In this document: positions 41,373-51,261 of the stretch, one piece after another | Position numbering within the stretch: position 1 is the first letter of the stretch | Layout: the number at the start of each line of letters is the position of its first letter | From: Closterium sp. Naga37s-1 | Lineage: Eukaryota > Streptophyta > Zygnematophyceae > Desmidiales > Closteriaceae | NCBI GenBank assembly: GCA_947471745.1 | Contig: CANJKZ010000089.1 | Span: 1-64,000, forward strand | Direction of reading: 5' to 3' | Length of the DNA: 64,000 bases | Position numbers and translations under genes: made by a program | Notes under the pieces: model-generated | Seen by the model: the letters and a program-made list of their open reading frames with translations, nothing else | Told to the model about the DNA's origin: nothing | Databases searched by the model: none

Positions 41373-41836
41373 GGGTGCGTTCCTGTGGAGACACTTGTGT
41401 CTCAATCCCCTTTTTTCCGAGTCGCGTCCACACATTTTTGCAATCTCGCGTCACAAAAAATTAGTGTATCACGAAACTGTGCGACCAGGCGAAATTTACA
41501 GCTGTGCTCATTTGATTGGATTTCAAACTTGACTGAACACCTGTTTCTTCAACTGTCTGGTTCCGGTGGGGTTTTGACGAGCGGAACTTTTTCCCGCGCG
41601 AGATTTTTACTGTGGAATGTCCAGGTGCATTGACATTTCGAATCGCGTACAGAGTTGTTGACAATGACGGGTCGATACGCAACTCGTCCGCGACATCAGC
41701 GCGTTTCATGCTGACAAATGAAAAATACATTAAAAGTCGCACAAGGGCGACACGCGTTTGTGACATTGTACGTTATAAGCTGGTTTTACGCGTCACAAAA
41801 GGATTGAGACACAAGTGTCTCCAGAGGAACGTACCG
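41373..41836. mobile_element. Harbinger/Tourist-like MITE in the gypsy leader
   Basis: 464 bp flanked by TTA on both sides (41370-41372 and 41837-41839). Terminal inverted repeats of about 35 bp: GGGTGCGTTCCTGTGGAGAC at the left, CGGTACGTTCCTCTGGAGAC on the opposite strand at the right. The repeats contain a small palindrome, GAGACACTTGTGTCTC. No coding capacity. TTA duplications fit PIF/Harbinger elements. Confidence 0.75.
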
Positions 41837-41989
41837 TTAGTCTAGGCGCAGTCGTAGCTGCACGCGTTTGCGAAGACAGCGGCTCCTAGGGGCTAAGGCG
41901 CGTGAGTCCCTTCGAGTGAAAAATCAAAAGTTGATTTCCTGGGGTGCGGAGATGTGCGGTCTGAAATGAAAGAGGCTATGATTACCAAG

Positions 41990-42303
41990 TGTTACGGGTG
42001 CAATGAATCGAGGTAGCGAGGATTGCATTGCAAAACATGAGTACAAAATATGACCGAAGGCATGAGCGAACATTTATACGCGAAACATGCAAACGGTAAC
42101 GCGGTGCGTGCGAGCTAGCTAGTGCTACGCTGGCAGCGAGGTTCGGGCTAGTCTCGAAGCGTAGGCCGACACGACCGGGCCAGGAGTGCGAGGTTTGGTG
42201 AAACAGTGCGCGCAAAGTCGGCGAAGCCCCGTTAGCAGTAACGGGCGAACAACGGCTGCTGCTGTACGCGATGTTGCAGGGTGCACTAAGGAATGTCGAG
42301 ACA
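41990..42303 (-). repeat. Gypsy 5' LTR
   Basis: 314 bp matching 29168-29494 with several substitutions and short indels, e.g. GCATTGCAAAACATGAG for GCACTAAGGTGTCAAGCGAG. The outer end reads GTCGAGACA and is shorter than in the left LTR. Confidence 0.88.
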
Positions 42304-43279
42304 AGGCTCGACGTTAACGTCGGAAGGGTTGCGTAGGCGTTACTTATTTTAATAGAAAAAATCAGAAAAATGCACTATACTATATGAAGCAACAAATATG
42401 TTTCTATTTATAACGGGATTCTTAGTTCCTTATTAAAAAATACGATAAACATTATTTTCTCGCGTTTGAGCGTTAGTTAATGGGGACTGATTTAGAGATT
42501 GATATTCTACTTGTTCTAATCATTTTTTGAAAGGTGTTTGTTTTTACCTACATCTGATTATTTGCAATATCATAGTTGGTTTAGTGAGTTTGTTTATTTG
42601 CGGTCACACGCGTGTTGTCACGTGATACAGTTCCAAATTCAGTGTGTGCGTTTATTTTTTGTCACGTGCCCGTGAATTTAGCTTGCAATTTGCCGCATCA
42701 TCATAGCACTGTAAGCTTATTTTAAAACCCATTTCTTGCCTGGTTTTGCTCTGGCAGAAAAAAAACCTTGTAAGCGCCACACATTTCCAACCACTCGTAT
42801 TTTTGCCAGCGCCTCAGATCCTTCCGTTCTCCCGCTGTCAACTCAAATTCTCCGCTGATTTGGTTTCTTGAATTTGAGCACCTGCTCTACTCTGCTCCTC
42901 TGCCTGTCGCTTTGGTACTGTGCGCTACGTTCCGTTTCCCTTCCCAGCCGTCAACTCGAACTCCTCCTGCTCTCTCTGCCATTTTCTCCCAACCCACCAT
43001 CGCCCATCCTCTTGTCTAGCTACCATCCAGCTATCGCATTTTACTAACACCCAGCCATCGCCTCTCCCTCTTATCCCGTATTCGCCCCTCCCTCCTACCC
43101 TGCCGTCGCAATTCCCTCCCATCCCGCCGCCACCTCTCACCCCGTCATCGCCTCTCACTCCCACCCCCCTGTCGCCTCTCCCTCACTCCCCGCCATCGCC
43201 ACTCCCTCCTATCCCGCCATCTCCACTACCTCCCACCCCGCCGTCGCCAGTCCCTCTTATCCCGCCGCCGTCTCTTCTC
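42304..43279. other. AT-rich spacer between the gypsy element and the inverted-repeat arm
   Basis: 42,330-42,800 is AT-rich without frames. 42,800-43,280 becomes C/T-rich and leads into the minisatellite. I see no gene. Confidence 0.6.
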
Positions 43280-43812
43280 CCATCCGGCCGTCGCCTCTCC
43301 CTCCTCCCCGCCGTCGCCTTTCCTTTCTCCCCGCCGTCGCCTCTCCCTCCTCCCCGCCGTCGCCTCTCCCTCCTCCCCGCCGTCGCCTCTCCCTCCTCCC
43401 CCCCGTCGCCTCTCCCTCCTCCCCGCCGTCGCCTCTCCCTCCTCCCCGCCATCGCCTCTCCCTCCTCCCCGCCGTCGCCTCTCCTTCCTCCCCGCCGTCG
43501 CCTCTCCCTCCTCCCCGCCGTCGCCTCTCCCTCCTCCGCGCCGTCGCCTCTCCTTTCCTCCCCGCCGTCGCCTCTCCCTCCTCCCCGCCGTCGCCTCTCC
43601 CTCCTCCCCGCCATCGCCTCTCCCTCCTCCCCGCTGTCGCCTCTCCTTTCCTCCCCGCCGTCGCCTCTCCCTCCTCCCCGCCATCGCCTCTCCCTCCTCC
43701 CCGCCGTCGCCTCTCCCTCCTCCGCGCCGTCGCCTCCTTCCCTCCTCGTCGTCGCCTTTTTTCCCCTCCCCGCCGTCGTCTCTCCCTCCTCCCCGCCATC
43801 GCCTCCGGCGGC
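43280..43812. repeat. About 21-bp minisatellite, GTCGCCTCTCCCTCCTCCCC type
   Basis: About 24 copies with small variations (CCCTCCTTTC, CCATCGCC for CCGTCGCC). Inverted counterpart at 63,770-64,000. Confidence 0.93.
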
Positions 43813-44044
43813 AGGTGCACGAGCGCAAGCGCCAGTGTTGGTGTGCGAGCGCGGGTTGGTGTGCCAGCGCGGGTTGTTTTCTGAAACACCTTGATTATCA
43901 GGTGCGTTCCCGGTCCTTTCATCCTCCCTTCCCCCACTGAATTCTCCTCCCCCCCTCCCTCCCCTCTTTTTTGTTTTCTTTGCTCTCTTCGTAAAGTTTT
44001 TGTGTAGATTGGTCTCCTCTCGCATTGCACTTTCATTTGAAGAA

Positions 44045-46960
44045 GGGGAGAGACGGAGCGCGAGGGAGAGCATGTACACGGGAGCGAACACGCAGGAAAG
44101 CGCGCGTGAGAGTGCGGACGAGAGAGCGCACGAGAGAGCGCACGAGAGAGCACACGAGAGAGCACACGCGAGAGCGCACGAGAGAGCACGTGAGGGAGCG
44201 CGTGAGAGAGCGCGTGCGAGTGAGAGTGCTCCTGAGAGTGCGCGTGATAGAGCGCATGCGCGTAAGGGAGCGCGTGCGCGTGAGAGAGCGCGTGCGCGTG
44301 AGAGTGCGCGTGCGCGTGAGAGTGCGCGTGCGCGTGAGAGAGCTCGTGAGAGTGCGCGTGAGAGAGCGCGTGAGAGTGCGGATGAGAGTGCGCGTGAGAG
44401 AGCGCGTGAGAGTGCGGATGAGAGTGCGCGTGAAGGAGCGCGTGAGAGTGCGAGTGAGAGTGCACGTGAGAGTGCAAGTGAGAGTGCACTTGAGTGAGTG
44501 CGTGAGAGAGAGCACGTGAGGGAGCACGTGGGAGAGCGCGTGAGAGAGCGCGTGAGAGAGCGCGTGAGAGAGCGCGTGAGGGAGCGCGTAAGAGAGCGCG
44601 TGAGAGAGCGCATGAGAGAGCGCGTGAGAGAGCGCGTGAGGGAGCGCGTGCGAGAGCGCGTGAGAGAGTGCGTGAGAGAGCGCGTGAGAGTGCGTGAGAG
44701 AGCGCGTGAGAGAGAGCGTGAGAGAGTGTGTGAGAGCGCATGAGAGTTCGCGTGAGGGAGCGCGAGAGGGAGCGCGTGAGAGAGAGCATGAGAAAGAGCA
44801 TGAGAGGGCGCGTGAGAGAGCGCGTGAGAGAGCGCGTGAGGGAGTGCGTGAGAGAGCGCGTGAGGGAGCGCGTGCGAGAGCGCGTGAGAGAGTGCGTGAG
44901 AGAGCGCGTGAGAGTGCGTGAGAGAGCGCGTGAGAGAGAGCGTGAGAGAGTGCGTGAGAGCGCATGAGAGTGCGCGTGAGGGAGCGCGTGAGAGTGCGAG
45001 TGAGAGTGCACGTGAGAGTGCAAGTGAGAGTGCGCTTGAGTGAGTGCGTGAGAGAGAGCACGTGAGGGAGCACGTGGGAGAGCGCGTGAGAGAGCGCGTG
45101 AGAGAGCGCGTGAGGGAGCGCGTAAGAGAGCGCGTGAGAGAGCGCATGAGAGAGCGCGTGAGAGAGCGCGTGAGGGAGCGCGTGCGAGAGCGCGTGAGAG
45201 AGTGCGTGAGAGAGCGCGTGAGAGTGCGTGAGAGAGCGCGTGAGAGAGAGCGTGAGAGAGTGTGTGAGAGCGCATGAGAGTTCGCGTGAGGGAGCGCGAG
45301 AGGGAGCGCGTGAGAGAGAGCATGAGAAAGAGCATGAGAGGGCGCGTGAGAGAGCGCGTGAGAGAGCGCGTGAGGGAGCGCGTGAGAGAGCGCGTGAGGG
45401 AGCGCGTGCGAGAGCGCGTGAGAGAGTGCGTGAGAGAGCGCGTGAGAGTGCGTGAGAGAGCGCGTGAGAGAGAGCGTGAGAGAGTGCGTGAGAGCGCATG
45501 AGAGTTCGCGTGAGGGAACGCGAGAGGGAGCGCGTGAGAGAGAGCATGAGAAAGAGCATGAGAGGGCGCGTGAGAGAGCGCGTGAGAGAGCGCGTGAGAG
45601 AGCGCGTGAGAGAGCGCGTGTGAGAGCGCGTGAGAGTGCGTGTGATAGAGCGCGTGAGAGGGCGCATGAGAGAGTGCGTGAGACGCATGAGAGAGTGCAT
45701 GAGAGTGCGCGTGAGAGAGCGCATGAGAGAGCGCGTGAGAGAGCACGTGAGGGAGCGCGTGAGAGAGCGCGTGAGAGAGCGCGTGAGGGAGCGCGTCCGA
45801 GAGCGCGTGAGAGAGTGCGTGAGAGAGCGCGTGAGAGTGCGTGAGAGAGCGCGTGCGAGAGAGCGTGAGAGAGTGTGTGAGAGCGCATGAGAGTTCGCGT
45901 GAGGTAGCGCGAGAGGGAGCGCGTGAGAGAGAGCATGAGAAAGAGCATGAGAGGGCGCGTGAGAGAGCGCGTGAGGGAGCGCGTGCGAGAGCGCGTGAGA
46001 GAGTGCGTGATAGAGCGCGTGAGAGTGCGTGAGAGAGCGCGTGAGAGAGAGCGTGAGAGAGTGCGTGAGAGCGCATGAGAGTTCGCGTGAGGGAGCGCGA
46101 GAGGGAGCGCGTGAGAGAGAGCATGAGAAAGAGCATGAGAGGGCGCGTGAGAGAGCGAGTGAGAGAGCGCGTGAGAGAGCGCGTGAGAGAGCGCGTGAGA
46201 GTGCGTGTGATAGAGCGCGTGAGAGGGCGCATGAGAGAGTGCGTGAGAGACGCGTTAAAGCGTGCGTGAAAGCGTGCGTGAGAGAGCGCGTGAGAGAGTG
46301 CGTGAGAGAACGCGTGAGAGAGCGCGTGAGAGTGCGCGTGAGAGAGCGCGTGAGAGAGCGTGGAGAGAGCGCGTGAGAGAGTGAGTGAGAGAAGCGTGAA
46401 AGCGTGCGTGAGAGCGCACGTGAGAGAGGGTGTGAGAGAGCACGTGAGGGAGCGTGTGAGAGAAAGTGTGAGAGAGCGAGTGAGGGAGCGCGTGAGAGCG
46501 TGTGGGAGCACGTGAGAGAGCCCTGAAAGAGCAGGTGAGAGAGCGCGTGAGAGATTGGGTGAGAGAGTGGGTGAGAGAGCGCGTGAGAGAGTGCGTGAGA
46601 GTGCGTGAGAGAGTGCGTGAGAGAGCGCGTGAGAGTGCGTGAGAGAGTGCGTGAGAGAGTGCGTGAGAGAGTGCGTGAGAGAGTGCGTGAGAGAGTGCGT
46701 GAGAGAGTGCGTGAGAGAGTGCGTGAGAGAGTGCGTGAGAGAGTGCGTGAGAGACTGCAAGAGAGAGTGCGTGAGAGACTGCGTGAGAGACTGCGTGAGA
46801 GACTGCGTGAGAGAGTGCGTGAGAGAGTGCGTGAGAGAGTGCGTGAGAGAGTGCGTGAGAGAGTGCGTGAGAGAGTGCGTGAGAGAGTGCGTGAGAGAGT
46901 GCGTGAGAGAGTGCATGAGAGAGTGCGTGAGAGTGCGTGAGAGAACGCACGAGAGAGCTT
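44045..46960. repeat. 2.9-kb array of 12-bp GAGAGAGCGCGT / GAGAGTGCGTGA units
   Basis: Degenerate 12-bp units organised in higher-order copies of about 520-560 bp (for example, 44,500-44,760 closely matches 45,040-45,300). Because the period is a multiple of three and lacks stops, several frames stay open on both strands, giving long HSLTRSLTRALS-like translations that I do not regard as proteins. 46,600-46,940 is the most homogeneous part. Confidence 0.93.
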
Positions 46961-47079
46961 TATGAGCACGCTGGGGCATATGCACTAGCATCTATTCTGC
47001 TGGTGCTTGGGCAGCTGGGACTACTTATGCAAACGAGTGTCGCTTTCTGCACTAGTGTTTAGTGTGTCGGCTTCTAAGG

Positions 47080-47320
47080 TGTTTGCTTCTCTGTTTTTGC
47101 TGTGTGCAGGCCGTGTGTGTGTTTGCTTCTCTGTTTTTGCTGTGTGCAGGCCGTGTGTGTGTTTGCTTCTCTGTTTTTTCTGTGTGCAGGCCGTGTGTGT
47201 GTTTGCTTCTCTGTTTTTTGCTGTGTGCAGGCCGTGTGTGTGTTTGCTTCTCTGTTTTTTGCTGTGTGCAGGCCGTGTGTGTGTGAACTTCTCTGTTTTC
47301 GCTTTGTGCAGGGCGCGTGA
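47080..47320. repeat. Six tandem units of about 40 bp, TTTGCTTCTCTGTTTTTGCT type
   Basis: Each unit runs T-rich tract, TGTGCAGG, CCGTGTGTGTG. The right arm has looser relatives at 61,430-61,600 (on the minus strand CTGTTTTTGCTTTCTTGTGC, then AGGG). Confidence 0.9.
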
Positions 47321-48504
47321 GCTGAGAAGGGAGATGAGGGAGTGGGAGGGAGATGAGTGAAGGAGGGATGGAGGGGTGTAGGGAGGGTTAAGGGAGATCA
47401 GGGAGTGAGGGAGGGAGGGGAATGGGGGGCAAGGTAGCGATGGTTTATTAATTGGTGAACTTCATTGGCTATGCTTGCATGCTTAGTATTAGCTGTATGT
47501 TTCTGCGTGTTTTTCTCTCTGCGTATGTGTGTGCGTACATGTAGGCTATGTAGTTGTGTGGCTCTGTTTCGGGGTGAGTGCTAAGTGCCTCGTGTATACA
47601 ATTGCGGTTGTGATCGTTGGTGGGGCAGCTTTGGTTGCCTCTTCCATACCAGATCAATCGCAGTTGCATTAAATGAATATTTTTAAAAGTGTAACGCTTT
47701 TCAAAATTTCGTATTTTGAAAGCGAAGCAGTCTGTAATGTAGGAATGGGCAGCGACGAACCGCGCTAAACGCCCGTTTTGGAGTACAAAACGTGGGCTGG
47801 AGGTCATTTCCCTCCACCCACGTCTCTCATTTTCAAACGGTTTAGCCGATTTTCCCGCCCACCCACCCCTTGAAATGTGTTAGCACATTAGTCTGATAGG
47901 CTGCTTGGATTTCAAATTGTACTAAACCCATTTGAAATGAGACGATGCCATTGCTACATGAAAGAAAGCAAGCTTTCTAAATTGATGCATTCTAGCATTA
48001 GCTTCGAAGCACTCACAACTGGTGTTTCTCGTTTTTGTACAAGTTTCGTGTGTTGTCGTTTGGGTCTGTTTTGGGGTGGTGCCAAATGCATCATGTATGC
48101 AACAGGGGTTGTCATCGTCGGTGGGGCAGCTTTGCTCGCCTTTTCCGTACCATATCAATCTCAGTTGCAACATTGATGCATTTAGTGTTTGCCTCGAAAT
48201 GTTCATGATTTCAGCATGTGGTATTTGTACACGTTCGTGTCCAACCAATTGTTCCATTCGCCGTACTTATCGACGATTATGGAGTTATTGGTTACAGTTG
48301 GTTTCACATTTTTGGGGCAACTACAAAGTTGAACAGTATTTTTTTCCCAAACGGGCAGGGAAAAATCACTGTTCACGGTCAGTTCCCCAAAAAGTGAAAC
48401 CAAATGTATAAGGTTGCTACGCAACCCAAAAATTCCTTTCACTTTTATATTACATCAGACTGGTTGTCAAGCATACCGTATTCTCCCGGACATAACACCC
48501 TAGG

Positions 48505-48630
48505 TGTCAGATTTATATGACTTAGCTGCTGTAGGCTATAGTGGGGTAGCACATATGGGGTACAGCTTTCTAGGGTTTGTACTTGTACCCAACTTTCCCT
48601 TAGTCTTTTCATTCCTCGTTCATTCTCACA
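48505..48630 (+). repeat. Copia-2 5' LTR
   Basis: 126 bp; one G/A difference from the 3' LTR at position 6. Confidence 0.96.
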
Positions 48631-49470
48631 TGGTATAGAGCAGGTTCCCCTGTGGGAACTGTTCCTAGGGCCCACCAACTTTTTTTTTCCTGCCCGGAGC
48701 GCGCTCAGCCTCTGCCCGAGTCGCGCTCCCCTCTCACGACCCCGTCGCGCCGCCTCAGCGGCCCCGTCGCGTCACCCTTGCGACCCCGTCGCGCCGCCCT
48801 CGCGGTCCCGTCGCGTCGCGCCGCCCTCGCGGCCCTTTCGCGCCGCCCTCGCGGCCCTTTCGCGCCGCCCTCGCGGCCTCCTCGAGCCGCCCTCGCGACC
48901 CCTCCACGCCGCCCTCGCGGCCCCGTCGCCTACCCTTGCGGCCCCGGTGCCACCCTTCCTGGCCCCGGCGCCGCCCTTCCCGGCCCCGGCGCCGCCTCTG
49001 CTGGCCCCGTCGCCCCACCCTTGCGACCCCGCGGCCCCACCCTTAAGGCGCCGGTCGCCACCCTTCGTGGCCCCGCCGCCGCCCTCAGCGGCCTCGTCGC
49101 CGCCCCACCCGGCCCCGCCGCCGTCCCCACGCGGCCCCGCCGTCACCACCGAGCCGCCGGCGCCGCTGAGCCGCCGATCTACCGAGCCGCCGCTGCTGCC
49201 GAGCCGCCCGAGCCACCCGAGCCGCCCGAGCCGCCGAGCCACCTGAGCCGCCCGAGCCGCCGAGTCGCCGAGCCGCCGAGCTCCAGTTGCTGCCGAGTCG
49301 CCGTGCCGCCGAGCCGCCCGAGCCGCCCGAGCCGCCCGAGCCGCCGAGTCGCCGAGCCGCCGAGCTGCAGTTGCTGCCGAGCCGCCCGAGCCGCCCTGTC
49401 CGGTAAGAGCGGCACCTCTACCACTGCGCTGCCCTTACCCTACTGCTCCAGCTGCTAGTCTACTGCTGTC
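48631..49470 (+). repeat. Copia-2 leader with GC-rich minisatellites
   Basis: CGCCGCCCTCGCGGCCC-type units (48,770-49,140), then CCGAGCCGCCCGAGCC units (49,190-49,400). Ends at the gag start. Confidence 0.85.
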
Positions 49471-51261
49471 ATGGCTACCCCCAGTGTCCTCGCTTTTGAC
49501 GCTGAGGGTCGGGCCATTGACTTTGACGTCTGGGTAGATGACCTGCAGCTTTTCCTACAGTGCGACAGGGCAGACGGTCTCTCTCTCTTTGACCTCACTT
49601 CTGGTGCCTCTTCTGCCCCTGCTGCTGATGCTGACGCCACTATTCGCTCACAGTGGGCCACACGCGACGCTGCTGCCCGTCTTGCTGTGCGCCGCCACTT
49701 GCCTACCGCTGAGCGTGCACACTTTAGTCAGTACAAGAGTGCTAAGACCTTGTACGACGCTGTAGTTGCACGCTACTCTTCCCCTGCCACTGCTGCACTT
49801 AGCCGCCTCATCCTGCCGTACCTCTTCCCTGACCTTGCCGCTTTTCCCACAGTCGCTGACCTCATTACGCACCTGCGCACTAGTGACACTCGCTACCGCG
49901 CTGCCCTTCCTCCTGAGTTCTGCGCCAAGAACCCCCCCCCTATGTACATCACCCTCTACTACGTAGTCACCCGGCTCCCTGACACCCTTCGCCCGGTCAG
50001 GGACCACTTTCTCTCTGTTTGCCCCACCACCCTCACCGTTGACCTCCTCGAGGAGCGCCTCCTAGCAGCAGAGAAGAGCATAGTCGCTGTAGGAGCCTCT
50101 CGTGGTGACCCTCGTGCCCCTGTCTTTGAGGGGTGCTCCCCCTCTCCTCTCTTGCCCTCTGTTGCCTCTGCTGCTGCGGCCGACCTCGTTGGTCTTGAGT
50201 CGGTCGGTGCGGCGTCTGCCCCTAGCGGGAGACGCCGCACTGGCAAGGGCAAGGGGGGCAGGAGCGCTGGAGGAGCTAGCGGGGGCGGTGGAGGCGGCGG
50301 TGGAGGCGGCGGAGGGGGTGGGGGTGGCGGTGGGGGTGGTGGCGGGGGTGGGGGCGTCGGTGGCGGCAGTGGAGGCGGAGGCGGCGGCGGCGGTGGCGGT
50401 GGGAGCGGAGGTGGCGGAGGTGGCGGCGGTGGAGGAGGCGGCGGCGGAGGAGGTGGAGCTGGTCGGGGTGGCGCTGCGCAGAGGGTCGGCTCCGGTGGTG
50501 GTCAGCGCCAGCAGCAGCAGCAGCAGCAGCGCACTCGTGAGATCCCCCCCCCTCAGCAGCTTCGTGAGTGGTACGCTGCACGCCAGCGGGGTGGGGGTAC
50601 TGGTCCGTGCACCTACGTTCTACGCACCGGCGACCGCGCGGGTGAGCCGTGCGGGGGTGCGCACTCCACCCAGCGCTGCTTTGGCCGCCTGACGGACGCT
50701 TGGCGTCACCAGTTCCCTGAGGCCACTGAGATCCCTCGCTGGGGCGAGCTGTCTAGGGCGGGAGTAGCTATCTTTGACCTTGACTTTGATGCTATTCTTG
50801 CTGCCATGTATGCTGTGACTATTAGTGATGAGGGTGACTGTTACTGGTGTTTTCCGCCCGACCCGGGCATTGGGACTGCTGCTCTAGGTACTGGTGAGGC
50901 TGCTGCTCTAGGTGCTAGCGAGGCTGCTGCTCTAGGTGCCAGTGCGTCTGCTTCCTCAGGTGCTGGTGAGTCTGCTCTCTCAGGTACTGCGTCGGCTCCG
51001 GCCTCCCACACCTTCACTCTTGACTCGGGGGCTTCTCGCTCCTTCTTTCGAGACCGCACCACACTCACGCCGCTTGGTCGGCCAGTTGCAGTCTCTCTGG
51101 CAGACCCCTCTGGGGGTCCTGTCCTTGCTCACTTCTCCACTGTCCTCCCGTGTCCGGCGGCCCCCTCTGGCACCCTGTCTGGTCTTTACCTCCCCTCGTT
51201 CTCTACGAACTTGGTGAGGATGCGGGGGTTCACCAGTTCACTCCTGCGAGCCAGCGTGTGA
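49471..51261 (+). CDS. Copia-2 gag and protease region
   Basis: ATG at 49471. It starts VLAFDAEGRAIDFDVWVDDL and continues through a UBN2-like capsid region (FSQYKSAKTLYDAVVARYSS, LLEERLLAAEKSIVAVGASR). A Gly-rich tract of about 80 residues (50,275-50,470) follows, encoded by GGTGGCGGC-type repeats. Then come LREWYAARQRGG, a Cys/His stretch (CTYVLRTGDRAGEPCGGAHS) and the protease motif FTLDSGASRSFFRD. The frame runs out at 51261 because of a deletion of about 16 nt after FSTNLV (compared with copia-1), which shifts into the pol frame. No canonical CCHC knuckle was found. Confidence 0.9.
   Translation: MATPSVLAFDAEGRAIDFDVWVDDLQLFLQCDRADGLSLFDLTSGASSAPAADADATIRSQWATRDAAARLAVRRHLPTAERAHFSQYKSAKTLYDAVVARYSSPATAALSRLILPYLFPDLAAFPTVADLITHLRTSDTRYRAALPPEFCAKNPPPMYITLYYVVTRLPDTLRPVRDHFLSVCPTTLTVDLLEERLLAAEKSIVAVGASRGDPRAPVFEGCSPSPLLPSVASAAAADLVGLESVGAASAPSGRRRTGKGKGGRSAGGASGGGGGGGGGGGGGGGGGGGGGGGGGVGGGSGGGGGGGGGGGSGGGGGGGGGGGGGGGGGAGRGGAAQRVGSGGGQRQQQQQQQRTREIPPPQQLREWYAARQRGGGTGPCTYVLRTGDRAGEPCGGAHSTQRCFGRLTDAWRHQFPEATEIPRWGELSRAGVAIFDLDFDAILAAMYAVTISDEGDCYWCFPPDPGIGTAALGTGEAAALGASEAAALGASASASSGAGESALSGTASAPASHTFTLDSGASRSFFRDRTTLTPLGRPVAVSLADPSGGPVLAHFSTVLPCPAAPSGTLSGLYLPSFSTNLVRMRGFTSSLLRASV

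Larger units (their letters stand above)
29168..42303 (-). mobile_element. Ty3/gypsy LTR retrotransposon, split by a copia element
   Basis: Minus-strand element with LTRs at 29168-29494 and 41990-42303 (about 320 bp, ends TGT...ACA). A purine tract, GAGGGGGGGAGTAG on the minus strand, adjoins the left (3') LTR. Domain order gag, protease, RT, RNase H, integrase is that of gypsy. Copia-1 (30494-37668) interrupts the integrase core. The LTRs differ at many positions, so it is older than the copia elements. No target duplication is visible: the left flank ends CTTCA and the right LTR lacks the AAGGAATTTT found near the corresponding end of the left LTR. Confidence 0.93.
43280..48499 (+). repeat. 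Left arm of a large diverged inverted repeat
   Basis: Matches the reverse complement of 60,270-64,000 block by block, in order. (1) CCGTCGCCTCTCCCTCCTCC array versus GGAGGAGGGAGAGGCGACGG at 63,770-64,000. (2) 43,815-44,060 versus 63,530-63,740, including ATTGGTCTC, TTGCAC and ATTTGAAGA followed by GGGGAGAG. (3) Minisatellite blocks that have diverged. (4) 47,280-47,400 (TTTGTGCAGGG, then GAGAAGGGAGATGAGGGAG) versus 61,360-61,470. (5) 47,570-47,650 (AAGTGCCTCGTGTAT, then GGTTGTGATCG) versus 60,960-61,030. (6) 48,260-48,500 (ATCGACGATTATGGA, GGTTGCTACGCAACCCAAAA, CTCCCGGACA) versus 60,290-60,560. Left and right coordinates sum to about 108-109 kb throughout, as expected for an inverted repeat. 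Confidence 0.85.

Noticed and set aside
42920..43894. 324-codon plus-strand frame rich in Pro/Ser
   Set aside because: It lies over the CT-rich minisatellite; the composition follows from the repeat.
43183..46991. Open frames of 900-1,244 codons on the minus strand (HSLTHSLTRSL...) and many RERVRERV-like plus frames
   Set aside because: They arise from a stop-free repeat whose period is a multiple of three; several frames are open at once on both strands, with no non-repetitive coding part.
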